DNA of 64,000 nt from Bacteroidota bacterium (GTDB lineage: Bacteria > Bacteroidota > Bacteroidia > UKL13-3). The position numbers and the translations under genes were made by a program. The notes beneath the pieces were generated by a model. The model was given only the letters and a program-made list of their open reading frames with translations, had not been told where the DNA came from and searched no databases. This document shows, in pieces, positions 17,500 through 26,932 of the stretch. How positions within the stretch are numbered: position 1 is the stretch's first letter; every line of letters starts with the position of its first letter. The DNA lies in contig JAZKBU010000007.1 of assembly GCA_040388375.1 (NCBI GenBank), forward strand, positions 312,823 to 376,822. The letters run 5' to 3'.

Positions 17500-18831
17500 T
17501 TATCTTTCAATAGTTATTTTTACTCTTTTTATTCTACGTTTATCTACCGCTTCAATTTTAAAAAGAACGGGGTGGTATTTAATTTCCTGGTTTTGTTTAG
17601 GCATATTGCCATTGAGTTCCAATATTAAACCAGCTAAAGTATCGGCTTCATTCCTTACCTCATCAAATATATCAGGGTCAATGTCCATGTATTTGCAAGC
17701 ATCGTTTAACTGCATTTTAGCTTCAAACACAAACGTGTTTTCATCCAGCTTGCTGTAGTAAATTTCATCCTCGTCAAACTCATCATTTATTTCACCAAAT
17801 ACCTCTTCTAAAATATCCTCCATTGTTACCAAACCACTCGTTCCACCAAACTCATCTACCACTATGGCCATGTGCGTACGTTTATTTTGAAAATCTTTCA
17901 GCAAATCATCAATCATTTTTGATTCAGGCACATAAAATGGAGGTCGAATCAGTTCTTGCCATTTAAAATCAACACCTTTGTGTATATGAGGTAAAATATC
18001 TTTTATGGATAAAATGCCTTTTATATTATCCAAACTGTCATCGTAAACGGGCAAACGCGAATAACCTTGTTCATCAATAAGCTGAAGTAAATCGGTAAAA
18101 TTAATTTCGGTATCAATAGCCGCCATATCCGGCCTTTGGCACATAATTTCGGTTACGTTTATATTACCAAAATTTACAATTCCTTTTAATATTGATTTTT
18201 CTTGTTTGGGCGCATCGTCTTCAGTCGTTATATCAATGGCATGGCTCAATTCGTCAACACTTAATATATGTCCTCTTTTGGTTACTCGTTTATCAATAAT
18301 AGAAGTTGAGTTTTCCAATAAATACACCAATGGTCTGAAAATTTTATACATATAAAACATGAAAACAGCTACCCAGGCCGATACTTTACTGTTATTTTGA
18401 ACTGCATATATTTTAGGAATAACCTCTCCAAACAATACAATCATAAAAGTGACAAAGACTACTTCAATTAAAAACCCGAATACGGGATTGTTTTCAAAAT
18501 CGAAAATAGTGGTTAGTAATACAGTAGATACCATAACCATAGCCACATTGATAAAAGTATTTCCAATTAAAATAGTGGCTAGTAATTTTTTAGGATGGTT
18601 GATTAAATATTTAATGGCTTTGGCTGTTGCAGTTTCATTATCAACCAATTCTTCAATTTGCGGCTTACTTAATGAAAACAATGCATTTTCTGAACCCGAA
18701 AATAATGCTGATAACAATATGAAAATACAAATAGCAATACAGGTTCCTATAATTGAAGGCCAATCTGACGATTGTAAATTAGCGTTAACGTATGATAATA
18801 GTATAAACTGCGTATTAAGCGGGGGTTCCAT
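17500..18831 (-). CDS. gldE: Gliding motility-associated protein GldE (CNNM/CBS/CorC-type)
   Basis: A 443-residue membrane protein. A CNNM (DUF21) transmembrane domain spans about 25-200 with SALFSGSENALFSLSKPQIEEL and LIGNTFINVAM. A pair of CBS domains (about 215-345: ITEIMCQRPDMAAI, YSRLPVYDDSLDNIKGIL, MAIVVDEFGGTSGLVTMEDI) and a CorC_HlyC domain (about 360-443) follow. Related proteins are magnesium/cobalt transporters or regulators. The direct junction with gldD identifies it as GldE, a protein associated with gliding and T9SS in this phylum. Confidence 0.93.
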   Translation of the reverse strand: MEPPLNTQFILLSYVNANLQSSDWPSIIGTCIAICIFILLSALFSGSENALFSLSKPQIEELVDNETATAKAIKYLINHPKKLLATILIGNTFINVAMVMVSTVLLTTIFDFENNPVFGFLIEVVFVTFMIVLFGEVIPKIYAVQNNSKVSAWVAVFMFYMYKIFRPLVYLLENSTSIIDKRVTKRGHILSVDELSHAIDITTEDDAPKQEKSILKGIVNFGNINVTEIMCQRPDMAAIDTEINFTDLLQLIDEQGYSRLPVYDDSLDNIKGILSIKDILPHIHKGVDFKWQELIRPPFYVPESKMIDDLLKDFQNKRTHMAIVVDEFGGTSGLVTMEDILEEVFGEINDEFDEDEIYYSKLDENTFVFEAKMQLNDACKYMDIDPDIFDEVRNEADTLAGLILELNGNMPKQNQEIKYHPVLFKIEAVDKRRIKRVKITIER

Positions 18832-19000
18832 TTATTGAATAAATAAGTTGTGCAATTATAAATAAATTTAAATGTAAAATTACACTCTAAAATCAATTTA
18901 AAACCTTAGTTGCTAACAAGTGTTAGTTTAATGATTAAAGTCTTTTACAATAATGTTATTAGTTTAATTTATTTTCGTAAAGTTTTTCAAATTAAAATAC

Positions 19001-20851
19001 ATGAGTTCAGCTATAGAAAAAGAGTTAGAGTCGGTGGTAATTCGCTTTGCAGGCGATAGTGGTGATGGGATGCAGCTTACCGGTACTCAATTTACCAATG
19101 CAACCGCATTGCATGGTAACGATTTATCAACTTTTCCTGATTTTCCCGCAGAAATACGTGCCCCATTAGGCACATTAGCAGGTGTTTCGGGCTTTCAAAT
19201 ACATTTTGGTTCTACCCGTATTCACACCCCTGGCGACATGTGTGATGTTTTAGTGGTAATGAACGTGGCCGCATTAAAGGCTAACTTAAAAAACCTGAAA
19301 AAAGGTGGGGTTATTATTGCCAATACAGATGGTTTTGATTCAAAAAACATGCGTTTGGCAAATGTTCCTGAGGATAAAAATCCTTTAGAAGATGGTTCTT
19401 TATCGGAATACGACTTAAAAACCATTGATGTAACTAAAATTACACGTGCCGCATTAGGCGACAGTGGCTTGGGTACCAAAGAAATAGACCGTTGCAAAAA
19501 CATGTTTGTATTAGGTTTAATTTATTGGATGTACCACAGACCAACCGAAGGCACTATTGACTTTATAAAAGGCAAGTTTAAAAAGAACGAAGCCGTTATG
19601 AATGCCAATATAAAAGTAATGCAAGCGGGTTGGAATTATGGTGAAACTACGGAGACTTTTGCCAACCGTTATACAATTGCTCCAGCAAAAATGGATGCAG
19701 GTGTTTACCGAGGTATTATGGGAAACCAAGCTACCGCTTTGGGTTTAATAGCGGCTTCTGTTAAAAGTAAATTACCTCTTTTTTACGGAACCTACCCTAT
19801 TACTCCAGCCACAGATATATTACACGAATTATCAAAATATAAAAATTACAATATAAAAACCTTTCAAGCTGAAGACGAAATTGCGGCTATTTGCTCAGCA
19901 ATAGGTGCTTCATTTGGAGGAAGTTTGGCTATTACTGGTTCATCAGGTCCAGGAATTGCATTAAAAACAGAAGCGATTGGTTTAGCTACCATGCTCGAAA
20001 TGCCTTTGGTTATAGTAAATGTACAAAGAGCTGGGCCTAGTACTGGTTTACCAACGAAAACAGAGCAATCGGATTTATTACAAGCATATTATGGAAGAAA
20101 TGGAGAATGTCCTGTTGTAATTTTAGCAGCTCAGTCTCCTTCAGATTGTTTTGATATGGCGTTTGAGGCTTGCCGCATCGCATTAGACCACATGATTCCG
20201 GTATTTTTCCTGAGCGATGGTTATATAGCTAATGGTGCTGAGCCTTGGCGTTTCCCACAATCAAGTAATTTACCAGAAATAAAAGTAAGCTTTGCCCCGG
20301 CCAGAACTAAAGAAGATGGTAAGTTTATGCCTTACGAGCGTGATGAAAAATTAAGTCGTCCATGGGCTTTACCGGGAACTAAAGGTTTGGAACACCGTAT
20401 TGGTGGCTTAGAAAAACAAAACATTACGGGTAATATTAGTTACGACCCTAATAACCATGAAGACATGGTACATTTACGTCAGGAAAAAGTAAATAAAGTA
20501 GCTAACTATATTCCTCTTCAAAAAGTTGATAATGGCCCGGAAACTGGCGATTTATTGATACTTGGCTGGGGTGGAACTTATGGTGCGTTAAAAACGGCTA
20601 CCACTATTTTACGTGGCGAAGGTTATAATGTATCACATGCACATGTTCGTTATTTAAGTCCTTTCCCTAGTAATTTAGGCGATATTATAAAAGGATTTAA
20701 AACCGTAGTTGTTCCTGAATTAAACAATGGACAACTGGTAAAAATAATCCGCGATAAATATTTTGTGGATGCTATTCCTTATAACAAAATTCAAGGATTA
20801 CCATTTATGAGTACAGAAGTAGTGAATAAAATTAAAGAAATTTTAGCCTAG
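19001..20851 (+). CDS. korA: 2-oxoacid:ferredoxin oxidoreductase, fused gamma-alpha subunit
   Basis: A 616-residue protein with the gamma domain first (about 8-195: VVIRFAGDSGDGMQLTGTQF) and the alpha (pyrimidine-binding) domain after (about 230-600: GLIAASVKSKLPLFYGTYPI, SGPGIALKTEAIGLATMLEMPLVIVNVQRAGPSTGLPTKTEQ, split here only for naming). The pair with korB converts 2-oxoglutarate or another 2-oxoacid plus CoA to acyl-CoA, reducing ferredoxin. The fused form and the partner fit the 2-oxoglutarate (KorAB) type widespread in Bacteroidota. It is separated from korB by a four-helix-bundle gene and repeat-like spacers. Confidence 0.93.
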   Translation: MSSAIEKELESVVIRFAGDSGDGMQLTGTQFTNATALHGNDLSTFPDFPAEIRAPLGTLAGVSGFQIHFGSTRIHTPGDMCDVLVVMNVAALKANLKNLKKGGVIIANTDGFDSKNMRLANVPEDKNPLEDGSLSEYDLKTIDVTKITRAALGDSGLGTKEIDRCKNMFVLGLIYWMYHRPTEGTIDFIKGKFKKNEAVMNANIKVMQAGWNYGETTETFANRYTIAPAKMDAGVYRGIMGNQATALGLIAASVKSKLPLFYGTYPITPATDILHELSKYKNYNIKTFQAEDEIAAICSAIGASFGGSLAITGSSGPGIALKTEAIGLATMLEMPLVIVNVQRAGPSTGLPTKTEQSDLLQAYYGRNGECPVVILAAQSPSDCFDMAFEACRIALDHMIPVFFLSDGYIANGAEPWRFPQSSNLPEIKVSFAPARTKEDGKFMPYERDEKLSRPWALPGTKGLEHRIGGLEKQNITGNISYDPNNHEDMVHLRQEKVNKVANYIPLQKVDNGPETGDLLILGWGGTYGALKTATTILRGEGYNVSHAHVRYLSPFPSNLGDIIKGFKTVVVPELNNGQLVKIIRDKYFVDAIPYNKIQGLPFMSTEVVNKIKEILA

Positions 20852-20910
20852 TAAATAAATGTTGAATTTTAAGTGTTGTATTTTGAATTATGTAAATACA
20901 TGAATTATGA

Positions 20911-21267
20911 ATGGAAAAGAAAGATAATTTAATTTTAGAAAAAAGCTTCACTTTCGCTCTTTCAATTATCGAACTATATAAATACTTAAAATCTAATCAT
21001 GAATATATAATATCAAAACAACTTTTAAGAAGCGGAACAAGTATTGGAGCCAATATAAATGAATCAACAGCTGCGCAAAGTAAAGCAGATTTCATTCATA
21101 AAATGGCTATTGCATCTAAAGAGGCTAGAGAAACCAAATACTGGTTAATGCTAATAAACAAAAGTCAGTTGGTTGAAATAAATTTAGATAAATACTTAAA
21201 AGAAATTGATGAAATTATAAATATCCTAACGGCTATTGTAAAAACATCACAACAAAATAATAAATAA
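20911..21267 (+). CDS. Four-helix-bundle protein (23S rRNA intervening-sequence protein family)
   Basis: A 118-residue helical protein with the IVP/S23 signature: FTFALSIIELYKYL, then QLLRSGTSIGANINESTAAQ (about 41-60), then DFIHKMAIASKEARETKYWL. Members were first found inside 23S rRNA insertions but many copies lie scattered at unrelated loci; the function is unknown. Here it splits korA from korB. It is flanked by spacers of a similar type, a TTGAATTTTAAGTG-like stretch at 20862-20890 and CATTCAACATCCAACATTC at 21279-21297 in opposite sense, suggesting it arrived as a cassette. Confidence 0.9.
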   Translation: MEKKDNLILEKSFTFALSIIELYKYLKSNHEYIISKQLLRSGTSIGANINESTAAQSKADFIHKMAIASKEARETKYWLMLINKSQLVEINLDKYLKEIDEIINILTAIVKTSQQNNK

Positions 21268-21314
21268 TTAGGATATTGAGCATTCAACATCCAACATTCA
21301 AAATTTAAAAAATT

Positions 21315-22337
21315 ATGACCGAAGTTGTAGAAAAATTAACATCGAAAGATTTTGCTTCAGACCAGGAAGTACGTTGGTGCCCTGGTTGTGGAGATTATAG
21401 TATATTAAAACAAGTACAAACCGTTTTACCTGATTTAGGCAGACCAAAAGAAGAGTTTGTATTTATCTCCGGTATTGGCTGCTCAAGTCGCTTTCCTTAT
21501 TATATGGATACTTTTGGTATGCATAGTATACATGGGCGTGCCACAGCAATAGCAACTGGTTTGAAAGCTACCCGCCCTGATTTATCTGTTTGGATTATTA
21601 CTGGTGATGGCGATTCAATGAGTATTGGAGGAAATCACTTTATTCATATGTTACGCAGAAATCCTGATGTAAATGTATTGTTATTTAACAACCAGATTTA
21701 TGGCTTAACCAAAGGCCAATACTCACCTACCAGTGAGCAAGGTAAAATAACAAAATCAACTCCAATGGGTAGTGTTGATTACCCCTTTAACCCTATTGCA
21801 CTAGCACTTGGAGCCGATGCGACATTTGTAGCCCGCAGTATGGACAGAGACCCGAAACACCAACAAGCAGTTATTAAAAAAGGATACGAACATAGAGGTA
21901 CTTCTTTGATAGAAATATACCAGAACTGTAATGTATTTAATGATGGTGCTTTTGAAATATATACAGAAAAGGCAAGCAAAAAAGAGCAAACCTTAATGAT
22001 GGAAAATGGCAAACCATTAATTTTTGGTGCTAACGATGATAAAGGTATTGCACTTGATGGATTTAAACCTGTCATAGTAAATTTAGCTGATGTTTCTGCC
22101 AACGATTTATGGATACATGATGAAACAGATTTAGTAAAAGCAACTATATTATCTCGCTTTTACGATGATCCAACCCATGAAGACCATAAGCCTAGACCTT
22201 TTGGTGTATTCTATATCAATACTAAAAAGTCAACATTTGATGAATTATTCAATAACCAAATGGAAGCAGCTTTATCTAACGGAATGGGCGATTTAGATAA
22301 GCTGATTGCTGGAAAAGAAACCTGGGTAGTTAACTAA
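21315..22337 (+). CDS. korB: 2-oxoacid:ferredoxin oxidoreductase, beta subunit (TPP-binding)
   Basis: A 340-residue protein carrying the thiamine diphosphate site. It shows WCPGCGDYSILK (about 22-33), ISGIGCSSRFPYY, GDGDSMSIGGNHFIHMLRRN (about 97-116) with the Mg/TPP-binding GDGD and N, and LLFNNQIYGLTKGQYSPTS. It pairs with the fused KorA upstream to give the heterodimeric enzyme and lacks its own ferredoxin domain. A hairpin terminator at 22362-22399 follows, inside the 3' end of the converging gene. Confidence 0.93.
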   Translation: MTEVVEKLTSKDFASDQEVRWCPGCGDYSILKQVQTVLPDLGRPKEEFVFISGIGCSSRFPYYMDTFGMHSIHGRATAIATGLKATRPDLSVWIITGDGDSMSIGGNHFIHMLRRNPDVNVLLFNNQIYGLTKGQYSPTSEQGKITKSTPMGSVDYPFNPIALALGADATFVARSMDRDPKHQQAVIKKGYEHRGTSLIEIYQNCNVFNDGAFEIYTEKASKKEQTLMMENGKPLIFGANDDKGIALDGFKPVIVNLADVSANDLWIHDETDLVKATILSRFYDDPTHEDHKPRPFGVFYINTKKSTFDELFNNQMEAALSNGMGDLDKLIAGKETWVVN

Positions 22338-22352
22338 AAACTATACATACAA

Positions 22353-22715
22353 CTATAATTGATCAGCCAGTCTTTTAACCAAAAGCTGGCTGATTCTTTT
22401 ATTAATAGCAGTGTCGTGTAATTTATAAAAACTAAATTCCTCTTTTGTAAACAAGGCTACAATCATTCCCAGTAATCTTTGTTTAATGGTATTATTCTGT
22501 AAAATTATTTTTATAAAATCTAGTTTTTCTTGTTGTAAACTCGGAATGGTTCTATCGTTTATTTCTATACTTACTATGGCTAGTATTATTTCATTCTGAA
22601 ATTTCAAAATAGGCCGCAAAGTATTGTTTTGAAAAGCCTCTTCGTCCAAACTTATTCTTGTATTATCTATTTGAATGTGTGTTCTCCAACTTAAAATAAT
22701 TTCATCTCTATCCAT
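22353..22715 (-). CDS. Conserved hypothetical protein
   Basis: A 120-residue soluble, mostly helical protein. The pattern LRPILKFQNEIILAIV ... FIKIILQNNTIKQRLLGMIV ... FTKEEFSFYKLHDTAINKRISQ resembles a Bacteroidota-wide small protein sometimes labelled glyoxalase without a real glyoxalase motif; this is from memory. No catalytic residues are evident. Its last codons (LVKRLADQL) are encoded by DNA that forms the korB terminator hairpin. It converges on korB with 15 bp between stop codons. Confidence 0.72.
   Translation of the reverse strand: MDRDEIILSWRTHIQIDNTRISLDEEAFQNNTLRPILKFQNEIILAIVSIEINDRTIPSLQQEKLDFIKIILQNNTIKQRLLGMIVALFTKEEFSFYKLHDTAINKRISQLLVKRLADQL
22362..22399 (+). terminator. 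korB terminator embedded in the converging gene
   Basis: ATCAGCCAG at 22362-22370 pairs perfectly with CTGGCTGAT at 22385-22393, followed by TCTTTT. It is 24 bp past the korB stop and lies inside the coding end of the minus-strand hypothetical gene. Confidence 0.6.
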
Positions 22716-22795
22716 TGTCTGTCTGCTTATATACTTAATGAAAGGTTTGAATGGTTCATTTGTTTTAAGTTATAAATAAATGCTTTATTTGTTCA

Positions 22796-23416
22796 ATGAT
22801 TCCGAAGAAAGCCCTTCAACTTTTAGAACAAGATAGTATATTTAAACCTATTGTTTCTCCTTGTTTACCACAAGTTCAGAAAAGATATGATGCCATCAAT
22901 AAACTAAGCGATTTATACATCAGTTTGCTTAGAAGCATTGTTTCTCAACAATTATCTACCAAGGCTGCAGATACTATTTATAGCCGTTTTATTGATTTGT
23001 TCAAAGACAAATACCCACATGCCAAGCAAGTTATTAAACTAAAAGATGAGCAATTGCGAGCCGTTGGGTTATCCTATCAAAAAATAAGTTATATAAAAGC
23101 CGTGGCTGCTTATTCATTAACCAACAATCTGAATGCGGAGCATATTGGAAAGTTAAGCAATGAAGAAATTATTGAAGAACTTTCTTCTATTAAAGGAGTT
23201 GGTAAATGGACTGTTGAAATGATCCTGATATTTGGATTAAAACGTTTGGATGTTTTTCCTTATGATGATTTAATTGTTAGAAATGGCATTATTAAAATGT
23301 ACAAACTAACCTCAACAGGTAAACAACTAAAAGCAGATTGCCACGACATAGCTGAACAATGGAAACCTTATAGAAGTATTGCCAGCTTGTTTTTATGGCA
23401 ATCGAAAAGTTTGTAA
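22796..23416 (+). CDS. DNA-3-methyladenine glycosylase II (AlkA-like, HhH-GPD)
   Basis: A 206-residue base-excision repair glycosylase of the HhH-GPD superfamily. The helix-hairpin-helix is SSIKGVGKWTVEMILIFGL (about 130-148), and the catalytic Asp follows in FPYDDLIVRNG. An earlier LLRSIVSQQLSTKAADTIYSRF is the family's characteristic helix. It lacks the iron-sulfur cluster cysteines of Nth/MutY and the extra N-terminal domain of E. coli AlkA, so it is the short form that removes alkylated purines. It is a single gene between two minus-strand genes. Confidence 0.9.
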   Translation: MIPKKALQLLEQDSIFKPIVSPCLPQVQKRYDAINKLSDLYISLLRSIVSQQLSTKAADTIYSRFIDLFKDKYPHAKQVIKLKDEQLRAVGLSYQKISYIKAVAAYSLTNNLNAEHIGKLSNEEIIEELSSIKGVGKWTVEMILIFGLKRLDVFPYDDLIVRNGIIKMYKLTSTGKQLKADCHDIAEQWKPYRSIASLFLWQSKSL

Positions 23417-23441
23417 AGAGTTAAATTAGGATTTCGGGCAA

Positions 23442-24500
23442 CTAGCCTTCCATCAAAGCTTCATCATGCTTTTTATTGGCTAACTGGCCACAAGCGGCAT
23501 CTATGTCTTTACCCCTACTTCTGCGTACGGTAGCTTTTACACCATTTTTTTCTAAATAAGCACAAAAGGCATCTATTTTGCTACTATCGGCTTTTACAAA
23601 TAGGCCATCACCTGTTGGGTTGTATTCAATTATATTAACTTTAGCAGGCACTTTTTTACAGAACTTAAGCAGCATTTTGGCATCTTCAATGCTTTCGTTA
23701 AAGTCTTTAAAAGCTATGTATTCAAAAGTAATACGGCTTTTAGTTTTATTATAAAAATGTTGTAATGCCTTACCCACCGCTTCTAAACTATTGCTTTCGT
23801 TAATAGGCATTATCATATTGCGTTTTTCATCGCTGGCCGCATGTAATGAAAGTGCCAACCTGAATTTCACATTGTCGTCACCCAATTTTTCAATCATTTT
23901 GGCAATACCGGCAGTACTAACGGTAATACGTTCATTACTCATGCCCAAACCTTCGGGTAAGGTAATTTTTTTAATAGCGGCCATTACATTGCTATAATTT
24001 AACAACGGCTCACCCATACCCATAAATACAATATTGGTAAGCGGTTTTCCGTAATGGTTTTGAGCCCAGTTTTTTATATGAACTACCTGGTCGTAAATTT
24101 CAGCAGGGGTTAAATTACGCTCACGCTTCATAGTACCCGTAGCACAAAACTTACAAGTTAAGCTACAACCTACCTGGCTGCTCACACAGGCAGTCATTCT
24201 ATCGTCAGCCGGAATTAAAACTCCTTCAACTAAAAAGCCATCGTGTAGTCTGAAACTGCTTTTAATGGTTCTGTCTTCACTTACTTGTTTATCCTGAACC
24301 TTAATATGATTAATGCAAAACTCTTCGTTCAACAAATGGCGTAACTCAACTGATAAGTTACTCATTTCATCGAAACTGGTGGCTGATTTTTTCCAAAGCC
24401 ACTCATACACTTGCTTACCTCTGAAAGCAGGTTGACCTTTTTTTACAAAAAGGTCTTTCAGTTCCTCAAGCGTAAGTTCGCGTATATCTATTTTATTCAA
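23442..24500 (-). CDS. rlmN: Dual-specificity 23S rRNA/tRNA (adenine-C2)-methyltransferase
   Basis: A radical-SAM methyltransferase of 352 residues that makes m2A2503 in 23S rRNA and m2A37 in some tRNAs. The cluster motif CxxxCxxC is in GCSLTCKFCATGTMKRE (about 110-126). The SAM-binding GMGEPLLNY follows, then STAGI and LALSLHAA. The C-terminal ATVRRSRGKDIDAACGQL carries the methyl-carrying/resolving Cys. The RlmN-specific N-terminal domain (GQPAFRGKQVYEWLWKKS) is present. The phosphatidylserine decarboxylase gene ends 10 bp before its start, so they form an operon. Confidence 0.96.
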   Translation of the reverse strand: MNKIDIRELTLEELKDLFVKKGQPAFRGKQVYEWLWKKSATSFDEMSNLSVELRHLLNEEFCINHIKVQDKQVSEDRTIKSSFRLHDGFLVEGVLIPADDRMTACVSSQVGCSLTCKFCATGTMKRERNLTPAEIYDQVVHIKNWAQNHYGKPLTNIVFMGMGEPLLNYSNVMAAIKKITLPEGLGMSNERITVSTAGIAKMIEKLGDDNVKFRLALSLHAASDEKRNMIMPINESNSLEAVGKALQHFYNKTKSRITFEYIAFKDFNESIEDAKMLLKFCKKVPAKVNIIEYNPTGDGLFVKADSSKIDAFCAYLEKNGVKATVRRSRGKDIDAACGQLANKKHDEALMEG

Positions 24501-24510
24501 TTCTGGTTAA

Positions 24511-25185
24511 TTATTTAATCTCGGCAATGATGGTTTTTCCACCTTTTACTACCTGATTTAAAGAAACGTTTATTTTAGCATCTAAGGGTAAGTATAAGTC
24601 AACCCTTGAACCAAATTTAATAAAACCCATTTCTGCACCTTGTTCTGCCTGTTGGCCTTCTTTTACATACCAAACAATACGTTTTGCCAAAGCTCCGGCA
24701 ACTTGACGGAATAATACAGAAACACCATTTGGTTTTTCAATAACAGTAGTGGTACGTTCGTTTTCGGTTGACGATTTTGGGTGCCAAGCTACTAAATATA
24801 AACCCGGATGGTATTTAAAATATTTTACAATTCCACCAATAGGATTGCGGTTTACATGCACATTAAAAGGACTCATAAATACGGAAACCTGTAATCTTTT
24901 TTCATTGTAATATTCGGTTTCCATTACCTCTTCTATTACTACCACTTTGCCATCAGCCGGGCAAATTACCTGGTTTTCGTTTTGGTTTACGGTAACTGTT
25001 GGGTTCCTGAAAAATTGAAGTATAATCACTAAAAACACTACCGACAGAAATAAAACACTGTTAATTAACCAGTTAATCCCGGTAAAACCGATAGCAAAAT
25101 TAAGTGCAAATAATCCTATTAAAGTGATAAGTATTGTTGCTTTTCCTTCTTTATGTAGCATATAGTATATTCTTAAAGGGGGCAA
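24511..25185 (-). CDS. psd: Phosphatidylserine decarboxylase, short (archaeal-type) form
   Basis: A 224-residue enzyme producing phosphatidylethanolamine from phosphatidylserine at the inner membrane. Two hydrophobic helices fill about 17-62. The catalytic region has VCPADGKV-type sequence (ICPADGKVVVIEEV), FMSPFNVHVNRNPIGG and WHPKSSTENERT. The self-cleavage site giving the pyruvoyl group is the Gly-Ser of FIKFGSRVDLYLP. The length is typical of the Psd-A form rather than the longer proteobacterial one. It is upstream of rlmN with 10 bp between them. Confidence 0.92.
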   Translation of the reverse strand: MPPLRIYYMLHKEGKATILITLIGLFALNFAIGFTGINWLINSVLFLSVVFLVIILQFFRNPTVTVNQNENQVICPADGKVVVIEEVMETEYYNEKRLQVSVFMSPFNVHVNRNPIGGIVKYFKYHPGLYLVAWHPKSSTENERTTTVIEKPNGVSVLFRQVAGALAKRIVWYVKEGQQAEQGAEMGFIKFGSRVDLYLPLDAKINVSLNQVVKGGKTIIAEIK

Positions 25186-25345
25186 ATATAATCAAAGCTT
25201 ATTTAAACAGATGCAATTTGGTTTCTTTTTATTTTTCAATCATGCTTATTCAATCTTATTTATGATAAAAAATAAGCTCAAAACTCTTATTTTACTTTTT
25301 TGTATATGTAATTAGACTAAATACAAATAGTTTGGTTTTTTAGTT

Positions 25346-25353
25346 TAAATTTG
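25346..25353 (+). promoter_or_regulatory. Putative -7 box for the suf operon
   Basis: TAAATTTG matches TAnnTTTG and lies 29 bp ahead of the sufB ATG. A -33 TTG at the right distance is not clear, so this is only a candidate. No IscR- or Fur-like palindrome was noticed nearby. Confidence 0.4.
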
Positions 25354-25382
25354 CAACCCTAAACTTAAATAAAAGTTAGAAA

Positions 25383-26834
25383 ATGTCAGATACACAGGAA
25401 GTTGATATAATAGACCAGGTAGTTAGCCAGGAATATAAATATGGATTTACTACGGATATAGAAATGGATTCCGCCCCAATGGGGTTAAGTGAAGACATTG
25501 TCCGTTTTATTTCTTCCAAAAAAAATGAACCGGAATGGATGTTAGAATGGCGATTAAAAGCTTACCGTTACTGGCTCACATTAGAAGAACCTAATTGGCA
25601 AAACTTCAAATTAAAACCAATTGACTACCAAAACATTATATACTACGCTGCTCCTAAAGAAAAAATTAAATTAGATAGTCTAGATCAGGTTGACCCCGAA
25701 TTATTAAAAACATTTGAGAAATTAGGTATTAGCTTAACTGAACAAAAACGTTTAACGGGTGTGGCGGTGGATGCTGTGTTTGATTCTGTTTCTATTGCTA
25801 CTACTTTTAAAGACCAGTTAGCTGAAAAAGGAGTTATTTTTTGTGCCATCAGCGAAGCTTTACACGAACATCCTGACTTGGTAAAAAAATACATTGGCTC
25901 TGTTGTTCCTTACACCGATAATTATTTTTCAGCTTTAAATGCTGCGGTATTTAGCGATGGTAGTTTTGTATATATTCCAAAAGGCGTTCGTTGCCCAATG
26001 GAGCTTTCTACTTATTTCCGTATAAATGCAGAAAATACAGGTCAGTTTGAACGTACACTGATTATAGCTGACGATAACAGTTATGTAAGTTATTTAGAAG
26101 GATGTACTGCTCCTATGCGCGATGAAAACCAATTACACGCAGCTGTAGTTGAGCTAATTGCGATGGAAAAAGCGGAAATAAAATATTCTACCGTTCAAAA
26201 CTGGTATCCCGGTGATAAAGACGGAAAAGGTGGTATTTTTAATTTTGTAACCAAACGTGGTAGCTGTGAAGGCGCTTATTCAAAAATAAGCTGGACACAA
26301 GTAGAAACTGGTAGCGCTATTACCTGGAAATACCCTAGTTGTATTTTAAAAGGCGATTACTCAAATGGTGAATTTTTCTCTGTGGCTGTTACCAATAATA
26401 TGCAACAAGCCGATACAGGCACTAAAATGATACATATTGGTAAAAATACCAAAAGCAGGATTGTATCGAAAGGAATTTCAGCCGGAAAATCGCATAATAC
26501 ATACAGAGGTTTAGTTAAAGTAAACAAAAAAGCAGAAAACGCACGTAACCACACGCAATGCGATAGTATGTTAATAGGCAACCGAAGTGGTGCACATACT
26601 TTTCCATACCTTGAAATAAGTAACAACACCGCTACTGTTGAACACGAAGCCAGTACCAGTAAAATTGGTGAAGACCAAATATTTTACTGTAACCAACGCG
26701 GTATAGGAACAGAAGAAGCAATAGGATTAATTGTAAACGGATTTTGTAAAGAAGTATTAAACCAGTTACCGATGGAGTTTGCTGTTGAAGCCCAAAAATT
26801 ATTAGCGGTAAGTTTAGAAGGAAGCGTAGGTTAG
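25383..26834 (+). CDS. sufB: Fe-S cluster assembly scaffold SufB
   Basis: A 483-residue SUF scaffold subunit that works with SufC and SufD to build Fe-S clusters in the cytosol. Typical segments: [20 protein letters not shown] near the start, [55 protein letters not shown], and the C-terminal YPYLEISN-like block [20 protein letters not shown] with the conserved Glu/His region. The length equals the family norm. It is the first gene of the six-gene suf operon; a 98-bp repeat-like spacer separates it from sufC. Confidence 0.97.
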   Translation: MSDTQEVDIIDQVVSQEYKYGFTTDIEMDSAPMGLSEDIVRFISSKKNEPEWMLEWRLKAYRYWLTLEEPNWQNFKLKPIDYQNIIYYAAPKEKIKLDSLDQVDPELLKTFEKLGISLTEQKRLTGVAVDAVFDSVSIATTFKDQLAEKGVIFCAISEALHEHPDLVKKYIGSVVPYTDNYFSALNAAVFSDGSFVYIPKGVRCPMELSTYFRINAENTGQFERTLIIADDNSYVSYLEGCTAPMRDENQLHAAVVELIAMEKAEIKYSTVQNWYPGDKDGKGGIFNFVTKRGSCEGAYSKISWTQVETGSAITWKYPSCILKGDYSNGEFFSVAVTNNMQQADTGTKMIHIGKNTKSRIVSKGISAGKSHNTYRGLVKVNKKAENARNHTQCDSMLIGNRSGAHTFPYLEISNNTATVEHEASTSKIGEDQIFYCNQRGIGTEEAIGLIVNGFCKEVLNQLPMEFAVEAQKLLAVSLEGSVG

Positions 26835-26932
26835 ATAGCTAATAGACGATGGTTGATAGACCATAGAAAAAAGTATAAAGAAGAAAGTATTATTTGCCAT
26901 GGACTATTGTCTATGGCCCATAAACCAAAAAT
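26835..26932 (+). repeat. Repeat-like spacer between sufB and sufC
   Basis: The left half contains GATGGTTGATAGACCATAG and the right half CCATGGACTATTGTCTATGG. Read in opposite directions the halves share GTCTAT and CCAT blocks, forming an imperfect inverted repeat. A related string, GACCATTGTCTATG, follows the ileS pseudogene at 8431-8444. Confidence 0.5.
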
